DNA of 64,000 nt, from positions 1 through 64,000 of the forward strand of contig CAJFOF010000019.1 in NCBI GenBank assembly GCA_904395885.1, read 5' to 3'. The notes under the pieces are model-generated. The model made no database searches. It saw only the letters and a list, made by a program, of their open reading frames with translations, and had not been told where the DNA came from. The DNA comes from an uncultured Lachnospiraceae bacterium. GTDB taxonomy: Bacteria > Bacillota > Clostridia > Lachnospirales > Lachnospiraceae. This document shows, piece after piece, positions 1 to 8,359 of this stretch (position 1 is the first letter of the stretch; each line of letters opens with the position of its first letter). Position numbers and translations under genes: made by a program.

Positions 1-689
1 CCGGGATGAATCCCCGTATCAGTAAGCTGAATCGTAGTTCCCAGCCGGCGAACGCTTCTGGCCGCCAATGCATCGATGGCGATCATCAGGTCCGGCTTTG
101 TCTGGGAAACTATGCCACGGATAATCTCAGCCGTTTCCATCCCTGTCTGTGCCATGACCCCTGGAATCATCCCGCTGATTGCAATCATTCCCCTGTCCTT
201 CAGAAAACCGCTTCCATACTCCATATCAAGATGCCGCGTCACATTGAGATTTCCGACAACTTGAGGGCCAAGGGAATCCGGAGTCACAAGATGGTTACCC
301 AGTCCCACCACAAGAAGGTGGCGAACCTCCTTTCCAGTCTTTCCGGCCAAATCCCTAATCTGCCCGGCCAGCTCGGCGGATACCTGTCTGTGATAGTCTT
401 CATCCTTGAAAGCCATCTGTCCGGCCTCCAGGGTAATGTATGTCCCCACCGCCTTTCCCATAGCCCGGCTTCCCTCTTCATTGAGAATCTCTACCTTTGT
501 CAGCTTTACTCTGCTTTCTTTCTGATACCACTCTCTCATAGAAACGCCGGACAATTCCCGGGCCTTTTCTGTAAAATCTTCTTTTTTCTCCACAGCCAGG
601 TCTGTTCGGATCTCAAATCTGCCTGCCTGAGAAAAGCCCTTGCTTTCCCTTTGAGTCAGGCTAGCCTGTGACTTTTCGTTTTCCACCAT
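1..689 (-). CDS. gpr: Germination protease GPR, 3' part cut by window edge
   Basis: GPR is the spore endopeptidase that degrades small acid-soluble spore proteins at germination. The visible 229 residues carry the IRTDLAVE segment typical of the zymogen N-terminus, then VVGLGN, VTPDSLGP and NVTRH, and later DLMIAIDALAARS, all characteristic of the family. The C-terminus lies outside the window. I chose the ATG at 689 because AGAAAGG lies about 7 bases before it. An in-frame ATG at 788 would add 33 residues but has no Shine-Dalgarno site. The gene is divergent from rpsT. Its presence implies a sporulating host. Confidence 0.9.
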   Translation of the reverse strand, partial: MVENEKSQASLTQRESKGFSQAGRFEIRTDLAVEKKEDFTEKARELSGVSMREWYQKESRVKLTKVEILNEEGSRAMGKAVGTYITLEAGQMAFKDEDYHRQVSAELAGQIRDLAGKTGKEVRHLLVVGLGNHLVTPDSLGPQVVGNLNVTRHLDMEYGSGFLKDRGMIAISGMIPGVMAQTGMETAEIIRGIVSQTKPDLMIAIDALAARSVRRLGTTIQLTDTGIHP

Positions 690-832
690 TCTATCAGCCT
701 TTCTTATCCCGATTTTGTGCAGCAGCCCGACCATTCCGCTCTCATTGCCCGGCCTCTGCTCTTCCAATACGTTTTTCAGTTCATACATAGCTAAACTGAT
801 ATCATTTTCCCCGAAAAACCGTGGAATATGTA

Positions 833-861
833 TTGACAATCCCGGCAGAAAACGTTAAAAT
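833..861 (+). promoter_or_regulatory. SigA-type promoter of rpsT
   Basis: Perfect -35 TTGACA (833-838), 17-base spacer and TAAAAT (856-861), about 80 bases before the rpsT start. It lies inside the upstream reading frame of gpr on the other strand. Confidence 0.8.
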
Positions 862-943
862 ACAATGGTATGTTTACATTGAACTGTCCGTGTCCAGACT
901 TTGATGGAAAATACAGAGAATATATGTGAATGGAGGTGCTACC

Positions 944-1207
944 ATGGCAAACATTAAATCTGCAAAGAAGAGAATCTTAGTCAATCAGACCAAAGCTGCT
1001 AGAAATAAGGCTATCAGATCCAAGGTTAAGACCATGATCAAGAAGGTTGACGCTGCTATCGCCGCCGGTGACAAGGCTGCTGCACAGGCTGCATTATTAG
1101 CTGCAACTTCTGAGATTGACAAGGCTACCAGCAAGGGCGTATACCACAAGAATACTTCCTCCCGCAAGGTATCCCGTCTTTCCAAGGCTGTAAACGCAAT
1201 GGCTTAA
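944..1207 (+). CDS. rpsT: 30S ribosomal protein S20
   Basis: Small 87-residue, Lys/Ala-rich protein starting MANIKSAKKRI, the standard N-terminus of S20, which binds 16S rRNA early in 30S assembly. GGAGGTG at 932-938 places the start at the ATG at 944; an upstream in-frame ATG at 926 lies before this site and is not used. It is a single-gene transcription unit with its own strong promoter and a terminator about 25 bases after the stop. Confidence 0.97.
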   Translation: MANIKSAKKRILVNQTKAARNKAIRSKVKTMIKKVDAAIAAGDKAAAQAALLAATSEIDKATSKGVYHKNTSSRKVSRLSKAVNAMA

Positions 1208-1230
1208 TATTATAGAAAGAATAGATCGGA

Positions 1231-1265
1231 AAATCCCGCCGGACTAACCCACCGGCGGGATTTTT
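1231..1265 (+). terminator. Rho-independent terminator of rpsT
   Basis: An 11-bp perfect stem (AATCCCGCCGG pairing with CCGGCGGGATT) with a 9-base loop, running into a T-tract at 1261-1265. Confidence 0.9.
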
Positions 1266-1303
1266 GCATATCCTATATCAAATCTCATTTCAAGGGTAAT
1301 CTT

Positions 1304-1798
1304 ATGCAGCAGTCACCTACACCGAGACTCACCTTCTCCCAACTTCTTGAAAACAATCGTCCCCAGGCAGAGGCATGGATCCAGGGCGGCACCCAGGCTC
1401 CCAGACTCAGCGGCCTGGTGAAATTCTACAACACCCCCTATGGCGGAATCCTGATGGAAGCGGAGATTTTCGGTCTTCCCAATCAATCTGTCCCCAATTC
1501 CAGCAATTTCTACGGAATGCACATACATGAGAACGGAGACTGCTCCGACCATTTCGCCAGAACCGGCGATCACTACAATCCCGGCGGCCAGCCCCACCCG
1601 GAACACGCCGGAGATCTGCTCCCACTTCTCGGCAATCAGGGCTATGCCTGGAGCGCCTTTTACGATAAGCGGTTCCAGATCAGGGACATCTTAGGCCGTT
1701 CCGTTATCATCCACGCCATGCCCGACGATTTCGCCACCCAGCCATCCGGCAATTCCGGGGCCAAAATTGGCTGTGGTGTGATACGGGAGGCCCGGTAG
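1304..1798 (+). CDS. Cu/Zn superoxide dismutase-like protein, no export signal
   Basis: A 164-residue protein of the SodC family, which dismutes superoxide. Metal-binding elements are intact: GMHIHENGDC (two Cu-ligand His and the disulfide Cys), GDHYNP (bridging His), HPEHAGD (Zn ligands), IIHAMPDDF, PSGNSGAKIGCGVI (second Cys). SodC proteins are normally exported, but the N-terminus here is polar and shows neither a signal peptide nor a lipobox. Either it is cytoplasmic or it leaves by another route. AAGGGT about 8 bases upstream supports the ATG. It lies just after rpsT and is probably transcribed separately; no clear promoter was seen. Confidence 0.88.
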   Translation: MQQSPTPRLTFSQLLENNRPQAEAWIQGGTQAPRLSGLVKFYNTPYGGILMEAEIFGLPNQSVPNSSNFYGMHIHENGDCSDHFARTGDHYNPGGQPHPEHAGDLLPLLGNQGYAWSAFYDKRFQIRDILGRSVIIHAMPDDFATQPSGNSGAKIGCGVIREAR

Positions 1799-1918
1799 GC
1801 GGGCGTTCCGGAAGATCTTCTGCTTTTCCATTTCTTCCGGGGTCAGTCTCAGCACGGCTCCGGGAGCATTGCAGTTAACCCGAAATAACCGCAAGACCGC
1901 GCCAGGCGTCAGGTCGCT

Positions 1919-3286
1919 TTATCGTTCTGACAAAAGTTTTCGGGTCTTCCATTTTCCGCTCAAAAAATAGTACAGACAGATCATGCCTGGAACCAGACGA
2001 GAAAATGCGGTTCCCCACCAGTATCCATAGACCCCCAAGCCGAATCCATGGACCAACACCAGAGCAAGCCCCACTTTAAAGACAACACCGTCCAAAATCC
2101 CAATCGCAAAATTTAAAGACGCGAACCCCGATCCTATAACCATAACCTGAAACGTGCTGGTAAGCGCCGACAAAAACAAATGGATAACCAAAATCTTCAG
2201 ATAAACTCCTCCCATTTCCTGCACAGACTGATCTTTAGTGAAAATTCCGAATATCTGATGCGGAAAAAGCAAGACTACAACTGATGTAATTGCAGCTAAT
2301 GCAGTACATATATAGAAAGAATACCATATAGTCCTGGAAGCCCTGTCATGCTTCTTTGCCCCAAGATTCTGGGCTACCATCGCAGAACCTGCCTGCGAAA
2401 AACTTGAGGTATACACTTCGAGAAATTTCTGGAGCTTGTTGCCGACACTGTTGGTTGCCGATTCCACCAAACCATAGCTGTTGACTCCGGCATTGACATA
2501 CAGCATAGACACCCGGACAAGCAAGGAACGGATTGCCTGGGGAACTCCAAGAGAAAAAATAACCTCCGCCGCTTCCCTGTGAATTCTAAAATATGAAGGT
2601 TTCCACTCAAACTCAAACCGCTCTTTCTTTTTCGACATATATACCAGAGCTGCAAAAAATGATGCAAACTGAGAAATTGATGTCGCAATGGCTGTTCCAG
2701 CTGCTTCCATGCGGAAAGGACCTACCAAAAGAATATCTAAAAAAATGTTTACTACCGCCGCAATGATAATAAATATCATAGGCCGTTTGGATTCTCCTAG
2801 TCCTCTCAAAACCCCTGCCACTGCATTATATCCAAAAATAAAGGGGAAGCCTAAAGCAGTCAAGACCATGTAATTGTCTGCCTGTATAAACGCTTCCTGC
2901 GGGCAGTTAATCAGGCTTAAAATCTTTCCTCTAAAAAGTATAGTAATCGCTGTAAAAAGGAGCGATCCAATAACCATGATGCTAATCAAAGTGCCTATGG
3001 CCTGTTTCAGTTTCTTGTGTTCTCTCGCCCCTGCTAACTGGCCTATGTATATTTGTCCAGCAGCTCCAAATGCCGTTGCTACCGGCGTCAGCATATCTGA
3101 TATTTCTCCCCCTGTAGAAACGCCGACAGTTCCTGCGCTTCCCATATAATGGCCTATAACCATCAAATCAACCAAGGAATATAACTGCTGAATCAAATTT
3201 GCTGCAATAATCGGGCCTACAAACAAAAGAAGACTTTGAAAAACAGGACCCTGAGTCAGGTCCCCTTCAATCCCATACAACCTCAT
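1919..3286 (-). CDS. MATE-family multidrug/cation efflux protein
   Basis: A 455-residue polytopic membrane protein of the MATE family (Na+ or H+ antiport of drugs or metabolites), with about 12 hydrophobic segments in two halves. The family-typical N-terminus reads YGIEGDLTQGPVFQSLL, followed by AANLIQQLYSLVDLMVIGH. I start it at the ATG at 3286, with AGGAG just upstream. A longer in-frame version to 3376 would run back through an unrelated lipoprotein signal ORF (3267-3428), which overlaps this start in another frame. The substrate cannot be told from sequence. Confidence 0.88.
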   Translation of the reverse strand: MRLYGIEGDLTQGPVFQSLLLFVGPIIAANLIQQLYSLVDLMVIGHYMGSAGTVGVSTGGEISDMLTPVATAFGAAGQIYIGQLAGAREHKKLKQAIGTLISIMVIGSLLFTAITILFRGKILSLINCPQEAFIQADNYMVLTALGFPFIFGYNAVAGVLRGLGESKRPMIFIIIAAVVNIFLDILLVGPFRMEAAGTAIATSISQFASFFAALVYMSKKKERFEFEWKPSYFRIHREAAEVIFSLGVPQAIRSLLVRVSMLYVNAGVNSYGLVESATNSVGNKLQKFLEVYTSSFSQAGSAMVAQNLGAKKHDRASRTIWYSFYICTALAAITSVVVLLFPHQIFGIFTKDQSVQEMGGVYLKILVIHLFLSALTSTFQVMVIGSGFASLNFAIGILDGVVFKVGLALVLVHGFGLGVYGYWWGTAFSRLVPGMICLYYFLSGKWKTRKLLSER

Positions 3287-3428
3287 TTTCTCCTGATTCC
3301 TGTATAGAGTCTTCTGCTCCTCCCCCTGAGGTTCCACTGTCTGCTTCAGAGTTCCCGTTTCCGCCGCATCCTGCAAAGCTCAGCACCATTGCAACGCTTA
3401 GCAAAAGTGACACTAGTCGTTTCTTCAT
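3267..3428 (-). pseudogene. Orphan lipoprotein signal-peptide ORF (likely 5' remnant of a solute-binding protein gene)
   Basis: A 53-codon ORF starting at the ATG at 3428 with GGAGAAGG upstream. It encodes MKKRLVSLLLSVAMVLSFAG, then Cys and a Gly/Ser/Glu-rich linker: a complete lipoprotein signal, lipobox and the flexible linker seen in ABC solute-binding proteins of Clostridia. It then reads NEVVWD and stops, with no binding domain. Its last 20 bases overlap the MATE start in another frame. I infer that a deletion fused the 5' end of a binding-protein gene to the MATE gene; the fragment may now act as a translated leader. Confidence 0.6.
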
Positions 3429-3593
3429 GTTCCTTCTCCCCTCTGCATTTTTGATTAAAAATCTTTACTAACATGAAAATCCGGATTTCAGCAAAAGATT
3501 AATTTTAAAATATACCAATGGTTTAATTATGTCCATATCAGGAATTACCATGCATGAACAAATTTTGAAAAATAAGCATAAATTGTTAACTTT
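3429..3593. other. AT-rich intergenic stretch
   Basis: No ORF worth reporting. On the minus strand TGGACA and TATTTT with a 17-base spacer could be a weak promoter for the signal-peptide ORF and MATE gene, but the match is poor. Confidence 0.3.
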
Positions 3594-3634
3594 TTCAAAA
3601 AAAAAGAACAGGCACATGTTAGTACCTGTCCTTT
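3594..3634 (-). terminator. Terminator of the ten-gene importer operon
   Basis: Read on the minus strand, GACAGGTAC pairs with GTGCCTGTT (one G-U pair) around a 6-base loop and is followed by a run of about nine T. It lies about 30 bases after the SDR stop codon. Confidence 0.85.
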
Positions 3635-3662
3635 AAGAATATTTATCAAGCTGTAAGTCCCC

Positions 3663-4499
3663 CTACGGATACTGAATCTCCTTCTTCACCCGGCCCCATC
3701 CGGTCTCCGCTTCCCAGGCCGTTTCTGCCAATCCGGGCAGCGACAGGCCGCCGTCGATGACCAGCGATACGCCTGTAATGTAGGACGCCTTGTCGGAAGC
3801 CAGAAAGACTACCGCGTTGGCAATATCCTCCGGGGTGCCGTACCGCTCCAGGGGGATCCTTTTGGACAAAAACTTAATTTTCTCTCTGTGGGCGGGATCC
3901 GCTTTTTCTTCCTCTTCCGGGGTGAAGCGGCGGGTGGCGCCGGGGCAGATATTGTTTACCCGGATGCCGTAGGGGGCCACATCCAAGGCCACTGACTGGC
4001 AGGCCCTGTTCAGTGCCGCTTTGATTCCTCCGTAGATCAGATCTCCTGGGTGGGCGCTGAATCCTCTGGCAGAGCTGATATTGATGATGCTGCCGCGGAT
4101 CCCCTTCGCTGCCATATATTTTGCAGATTCCCGCATTAAGATCACATAGTTGCGGAACAGAAGGCGGATCAGGTAATCCATATTCTCTTCTGTCAGGTCA
4201 AAGACGCTCTCCAGGATGGTCACGCCGGCATTGTTCACCATCAGATCCAGGTTTCCAAGCAGCTCAACCGCTTTTCGGAAAAACTCGACTCCTGCCCCCT
4301 CTTTTGTCAGCTCCGCTTCTATGCAGATGAATTGTCCTTCCGGATATTTCTGAGAAAGCTCTGCCGCTACTTTTTTCGCGTTCTCCGCTTTGCTCCAATA
4401 GGAGAAGACCACGTCGTACCCGTCTTCCGCCAGACCATAGACGATCCCTCTTCCAATGCCGCTGCTCCCGCCTGTTACAATCGCTTTTTTTCTGTCCAT
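3663..4499 (-). CDS. Short-chain dehydrogenase/reductase (SDR)
   Basis: A 278-residue classical SDR, an NAD(P)-dependent oxidoreductase of alcohols or sugars. TGGSSGIGRG (nucleotide-binding glycine motif) is near the N-terminus, then NNAG, the catalytic Ser in NISSARG, and YGGIK supplying the Tyr-x-x-x-Lys pair. ITGVSLVIDGG at the C-terminus is typical of the family. Its ATG overlaps the stop of the preceding cupin gene by one base (TAATG), so the two are translationally coupled. It is the last gene of the importer operon; the substrate is unknown. Confidence 0.88.
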   Translation of the reverse strand: MDRKKAIVTGGSSGIGRGIVYGLAEDGYDVVFSYWSKAENAKKVAAELSQKYPEGQFICIEAELTKEGAGVEFFRKAVELLGNLDLMVNNAGVTILESVFDLTEENMDYLIRLLFRNYVILMRESAKYMAAKGIRGSIINISSARGFSAHPGDLIYGGIKAALNRACQSVALDVAPYGIRVNNICPGATRRFTPEEEEKADPAHREKIKFLSKRIPLERYGTPEDIANAVVFLASDKASYITGVSLVIDGGLSLPGLAETAWEAETGWGRVKKEIQYP

Positions 4500-4909
4500 T
4501 ATGCCTTCTCTCCTTTTCCCACTGTATTGTTTTCCTGCTGCTCCTGGGGGACCTGAGCTGAAAATGCAAGAAACACCAAAAATCCCGTCCCCGTGTTTGC
4601 GATGGAGTGGGTGTCTCCGGCAGGGATAAAAACGGCGTCCCCGTCCCGGATCGGCCTGCGCTCTCCATTGACTGTCATTTCTCCGTTCCCGGAGATAATA
4701 TAGTATACCTCTTCGTGGTCTCCATGGGCGTGGGCCTCATAAGCCTTTCCCTCCTGCAGCATAGCGTAAGCCACGTAGAGCATCCCCTCCATGCAGTAAT
4801 TTTCGATCTCCGGGTCGTAAAATTCCTGCCCTTTCAGCAGTTTATAGTCGATTCCAAAATCGTGAACAATAGTTGGCGAGACGTCTCTCCAGTTTGTAAC
4901 TACCATCAT
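4499..4909 (-). CDS. Cupin-domain protein (operon copy 2)
   Basis: A 136-residue single-cupin protein. The first cupin motif is visible as HAHGDHEEVYYIISGNGE (metal-binding His residues and Glu) and the second as PAGDTHSIANTG. Such small cupins are sugar or keto-acid isomerases, decarboxylases or ligand-binding proteins. It lies between the M24 peptidase and the SDR with tight spacing. AGGAGAAAGG precedes tandem ATG codons, so the exact first Met is uncertain by one codon. It differs clearly from the other cupin at the head of the operon. Confidence 0.85.
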   Translation of the reverse strand: MMVVTNWRDVSPTIVHDFGIDYKLLKGQEFYDPEIENYCMEGMLYVAYAMLQEGKAYEAHAHGDHEEVYYIISGNGEMTVNGERRPIRDGDAVFIPAGDTHSIANTGTGFLVFLAFSAQVPQEQQENNTVGKGEKA

Positions 4910-4923
4910 ACGCCTTTCTCCTC

Positions 4924-6039
4924 TCAGCCCGGGATCACAAATGTTTCTTCTTCAAGCCCCGTCAGAATCTCGTGGCCTGTACTGGTTACCAGCACCATAT
5001 CTTCTATTCTTAATCCGCCGAATCCGGGAATATAGATACCCGGTTCGATGGTAATGACCATATTTTCCTGCAGAACCTGTTCCGCTGAAGGCACGATGGA
5101 CGGCCATTCCTGGCTTCCGATCCCCAGGCTGTGGCCCAAAAAGGGATTAAACCATTGCTCCCAGGGATGGCCTGCCAGCACTTCTGCAGCCCGGTCCATC
5201 AGCTCTTCATATGTGATCCCCGGGCGAATCATACTGATACAGGTTCTCTCGATTTTCCAGACCAGATCATACAGCTCTCTCTGCTGATCGCTGCACTCTC
5301 CTACCGCAAACGTCCTGGTCCAGTCCGATGCATAGCGCTGCACCACAGCTCCAAAGTCTAAGAGAACCATGCTCCCTCTCCGGATCGGGTTATTGCCCGG
5401 CAGGTTGATCGTCCGGACTGCATTTTCGCCGGTGAGGGCTTTCATGGTAAACGGGACTCCATCAGAGCCGTTCTTTCTCATAAAGTATTCCAGCTCTGCC
5501 ACCAGCTCCAGCTCGGTCATCCCCGGCCGGATCGCCTCTTTGGCATACTCCATGGCCGCCTTGGCAACCGCGGCAGATGCTCTGATTGCTTCAATTTCCG
5601 ACTCGGTTTTGATAAGCCTTGCCTGCCTCAGGCAAGGTGTGATGTTCTCCCAGGCGTTGCTGTTTTCCTTGCCTCTCCACGCTCTTTTCAACGCAAGGTA
5701 AAGCTCCAGCTCCATCCCTTCCTCTTCAATGCCTATTCTCTCCGACTGGGCTGTCGCCTCTGCAATTTTTTCTGCCAGGTCTTTCACGCCGCCACGGTAA
5801 GGCGCCAATTCCACACTCTCGTCTTTTACCTGTTCCTGAACCAGAGGCGTCCAGTTCTGCGGAAAAAAGAACAGGGTGCGGGAGGGCGTCATCAGCACGC
5901 AGTTGCATCCGATCTGATAGGGCCTTCTGGCAGTTGTATAAAAACCTATCGCGTAATAAATATTCTGGGGTGTCGTTATCAGGGCCGGCAGCTCCCGGTC
6001 CTGAAACAGATCTCTGTAGGTTCTTCTTTCCATAACCAT
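4924..6039 (-). CDS. M24 family metallopeptidase (Xaa-Pro peptidase/creatinase-like)
   Basis: A 371-residue two-domain protein. The N-terminal creatinase-type domain covers about residues 1-130 and the C-terminal pita-bread metalloenzyme domain the rest. Metal ligands are visible: LDFGAVVQRYASDWTRTF (two Asp), GHSLG (His), TIEPGIY (Glu) and GGLRIEDMVL (Glu). It should cleave a Xaa-Pro or other amide bond in the cytoplasm. Its position in an importer operon makes a catabolic amidohydrolase or creatinase-like role possible. AGGAG lies 5 bases before the ATG. Confidence 0.88.
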   Translation of the reverse strand: MVMERRTYRDLFQDRELPALITTPQNIYYAIGFYTTARRPYQIGCNCVLMTPSRTLFFFPQNWTPLVQEQVKDESVELAPYRGGVKDLAEKIAEATAQSERIGIEEEGMELELYLALKRAWRGKENSNAWENITPCLRQARLIKTESEIEAIRASAAVAKAAMEYAKEAIRPGMTELELVAELEYFMRKNGSDGVPFTMKALTGENAVRTINLPGNNPIRRGSMVLLDFGAVVQRYASDWTRTFAVGECSDQQRELYDLVWKIERTCISMIRPGITYEELMDRAAEVLAGHPWEQWFNPFLGHSLGIGSQEWPSIVPSAEQVLQENMVITIEPGIYIPGFGGLRIEDMVLVTSTGHEILTGLEEETFVIPG

Positions 6040-6052
6040 TGATGCTCCTCTC

Positions 6053-6814
6053 TTACCACCACTTGATCAGTTCCGTCACTTCTTCTCTGAGCCGGACAAA
6101 TTCCGGGGCCGCTATATCCCTGGGCCTGGGCAGATGGTTCTGCAGAGTCTGCTTGACAGTGGTGGGTTTATTGGTAAGCACCATGATATGTTCTCCCAGG
6201 TAGACCGCTTCTTCGATGTTGTGAGTAATAAATATAACGGTTGTCCCTGTCATCTCCCACAGCCTGATCAATTCATCCTCCAGCTTAAAGCGAAGCTCAA
6301 TGTCCAATTGCCCGTAAGGTTCATCCATCAGAAGCAGTTCCGGCTCTGTAGCAAATGCCCGGGCGATAGAAACTCTCTGGAGCATGCTGGCGGAAAGCTG
6401 TTTTGGGTAATATTTGCGGTACTTGGTCAGCCCTACGATCTCCAGATATTTGTCTACCAGTTGCCGCTTTTTCTCCTGGGGCACGTGTTTGATGTCCAGC
6501 CCAAAGGATACATTCTGTTCTACCGTCAGCCAGGGCATGGTAGAATTCCCCTGGAAAATATAGGCGATGTGGTCCTTCTTGGGATCCACAGGGTGAGAAT
6601 CCAACAGGATTTCTCCAGATGTAATATCATAAATCTTGGTCAGGCTGTTCAAAAAAGTCGTTTTGCCGCAGCCGGTAGGGCCTACCACACATAATAGATC
6701 GCCTTTCTCTACGTCAAAGGAAATGTCATTCAGAACCAGGAGATCACCGAATTTTTTCGTCAGATGGTTGACCTGCACCTTTACCTGACGCTCTTTTTCC
6801 ATTTTTGCTTCCAT
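6053..6814 (-). CDS. NitT/TauT-type ABC transporter ATPase 2
   Basis: A 253-residue ATP-binding subunit. Walker A is GPTGCGKTTFL, the Q-loop is in YIFQGNSTMPW, and Walker B is LLLMDEPYGQLD. The signature segment reads LSASMLQRVSIARA in place of the usual LSGGMxQR, so the LSGGQ-like loop is degenerate (ASML). The C-terminal region resembles SsuB/TauB. It pairs with the ATPase at 6837-7604, suggesting a heterodimeric engine with one canonical and one altered signature. It powers import together with the two permeases and the lipoprotein of this operon. Confidence 0.9.
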   Translation of the reverse strand: MEAKMEKERQVKVQVNHLTKKFGDLLVLNDISFDVEKGDLLCVVGPTGCGKTTFLNSLTKIYDITSGEILLDSHPVDPKKDHIAYIFQGNSTMPWLTVEQNVSFGLDIKHVPQEKKRQLVDKYLEIVGLTKYRKYYPKQLSASMLQRVSIARAFATEPELLLMDEPYGQLDIELRFKLEDELIRLWEMTGTTVIFITHNIEEAVYLGEHIMVLTNKPTTVKQTLQNHLPRPRDIAAPEFVRLREEVTELIKWW

Positions 6815-6836
6815 AATAATACATGCGCCTCCCTTC

Positions 6837-7604
6837 TTACAGAGTTTTGTCTACAATACTGGTAATCTCTTTCCTTAAAGCCAGGAACTCAGGAGACGTA
6901 TACTTTCTCGGCCGCGGCAGGTCGATCTTGTACTCTTTCTTAATCGTCGCCGGACAGTTGGAGAGGACAAGGATCCTGTCAGCCAGGTAAATTGCTTCTT
7001 CGATATTATTGGTTACAAAGATAACCGTCCGTTTTTCCGCCTGCCAGATTCTCTGCAGCTCCTCCTGCATCAGATAGCGGGTCTGAGCATCCAGAGCGCC
7101 AAAAGGCTCATCCATCAGCATAACCTCCGGCTCAATGCTATAGGCTCTGGCAATCCCCACTCGCTGTTTCATGCCTCCGGAGAGCTGAATGGGATAGGAC
7201 TGCTCAAATCCCTGAAGACCAACCAGGTTAATATATTTCTGCGCCCGCTCACGCCTCTCTTTTTTGGGAACTTTGGCTGTCTTCATCCCGTATTCCACAT
7301 TTCCCATAGTAGTCAGCCACGGAAACAGCGTAATATTTTGAAATACCACTCCGCGTTCCGGCCCCGGCTCTGTCACGCGCTTACCGTTCACCATGATCGT
7401 CCCCTCTGTGGGCATTTCAAATCCGGCGATCAGATTGATTAATGTGGTCTTTCCGCACTGCCCCGGACCAAAAAGACAGATAAATTCATTCTCCTGGCAT
7501 ACAAAGTTAAAATCTCTGACTACCTGGTTTTCACCGCCGGGAACCTGAAATGTTTTACTGACATTGCTGCACTCTATTAGTTTTCGCTTCTGTTCCATCG
7601 ACAT
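6837..7604 (-). CDS. NitT/TauT-type ABC transporter ATPase 1
   Basis: A 255-residue SsuB/TauB/NrtD-like ATPase. Walker A is GPGQCGKTTLI, the ABC signature is LSGGMKQRVGIARA and Walker B is VMLMDEPFGALDAQT. All expected loops are present, in contrast to its partner downstream. The start overlaps the end of the permease gene at 7577-8359 by 28 bases, so the genes are co-translated. Confidence 0.92.
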   Translation of the reverse strand: MSMEQKRKLIECSNVSKTFQVPGGENQVVRDFNFVCQENEFICLFGPGQCGKTTLINLIAGFEMPTEGTIMVNGKRVTEPGPERGVVFQNITLFPWLTTMGNVEYGMKTAKVPKKERRERAQKYINLVGLQGFEQSYPIQLSGGMKQRVGIARAYSIEPEVMLMDEPFGALDAQTRYLMQEELQRIWQAEKRTVIFVTNNIEEAIYLADRILVLSNCPATIKKEYKIDLPRPRKYTSPEFLALRKEITSIVDKTL

Positions 7605-8359
7605 AACCTTGCTTCAACCTTTCTGAATATTGTGGAAAGCATCATACCAACCAGGCCGATGGCCAAGATGCCTGTCATAATCTGATTCATATCGTTGTTA
7701 TTCATCCCTGCAATGATGATCCATCCCAGACCTTCTGAAGACCTGACCATCTCTGCAGCCAGAACTGTAGCCCAGCAGCTAGACAGGGCCACCTGCAGTC
7801 CTGCAAAAATAGGAGGGATCGAGGCCGGCAGAACAACGGTAAATAAAATCCTGCTCTTGCCTGCTCCCAGCATCCGGGCTGCATTCATGTATTCCGGATC
7901 CACATTTTTTGCTCCGCTCCAGGCATTTTGGGTGACATAACAAAAAGAGGCCAAAAAGATCAAGAAGATCTTTGCGTCTTCTCCCAGACCGATCCAGATG
8001 ATGGAGATCGGGATCCAGGCGATCGGCGGGATCGGCCTGATAATACGGAACAGCGGTGCAAAAATCGCCTCGATCAGCGGGCTCCACCCCATGCTGAGGC
8101 CCAGGACGATTCCCACGGCAGCCCCGATAAAGTAGCCGGCCATTACCCGCGCCAGGCTGTAGGCCACATGGACGATCAACGTACTGGAACCGATTTTCCC
8201 TCCAAAAAGGGTCTGCAGAAACTTTTCAATGACCGGAAGAGGTCCGGGCATCAATTTTCCCAGCTCTCCGCGGGTTCCCAGATGCCATATTCCAAAAAAG
8301 ACTGCCAGCGAAATGACTGCACAGATTAATTCTGCGGTATTAAATGTTTTTTTCTTCAT
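7577..8359 (-). CDS. NitT/TauT-type ABC permease 2
   Basis: A 260-residue inner-membrane permease with about six transmembrane segments. The cytoplasmic coupling motif appears as EYMNAARMLGAGKSRILFTVVLP (EAA loop), as in SsuC/TauC. It overlaps the upstream permease gene by 4 bases (ATGA). Two non-identical permeases in one operon suggest a heterodimeric channel. Confidence 0.9.
   Translation of the reverse strand: MKKKTFNTAELICAVISLAVFFGIWHLGTRGELGKLMPGPLPVIEKFLQTLFGGKIGSSTLIVHVAYSLARVMAGYFIGAAVGIVLGLSMGWSPLIEAIFAPLFRIIRPIPPIAWIPISIIWIGLGEDAKIFLIFLASFCYVTQNAWSGAKNVDPEYMNAARMLGAGKSRILFTVVLPASIPPIFAGLQVALSSCWATVLAAEMVRSSEGLGWIIIAGMNNNDMNQIMTGILAIGLVGMMLSTIFRKVEARLCRWNRSEN

Noticed and set aside
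3287..3376. N-terminal extension of the MATE protein to 3376
   Set aside because: The added 30 residues are an out-of-frame reading of the lipoprotein signal ORF and do not match MATE N-termini.
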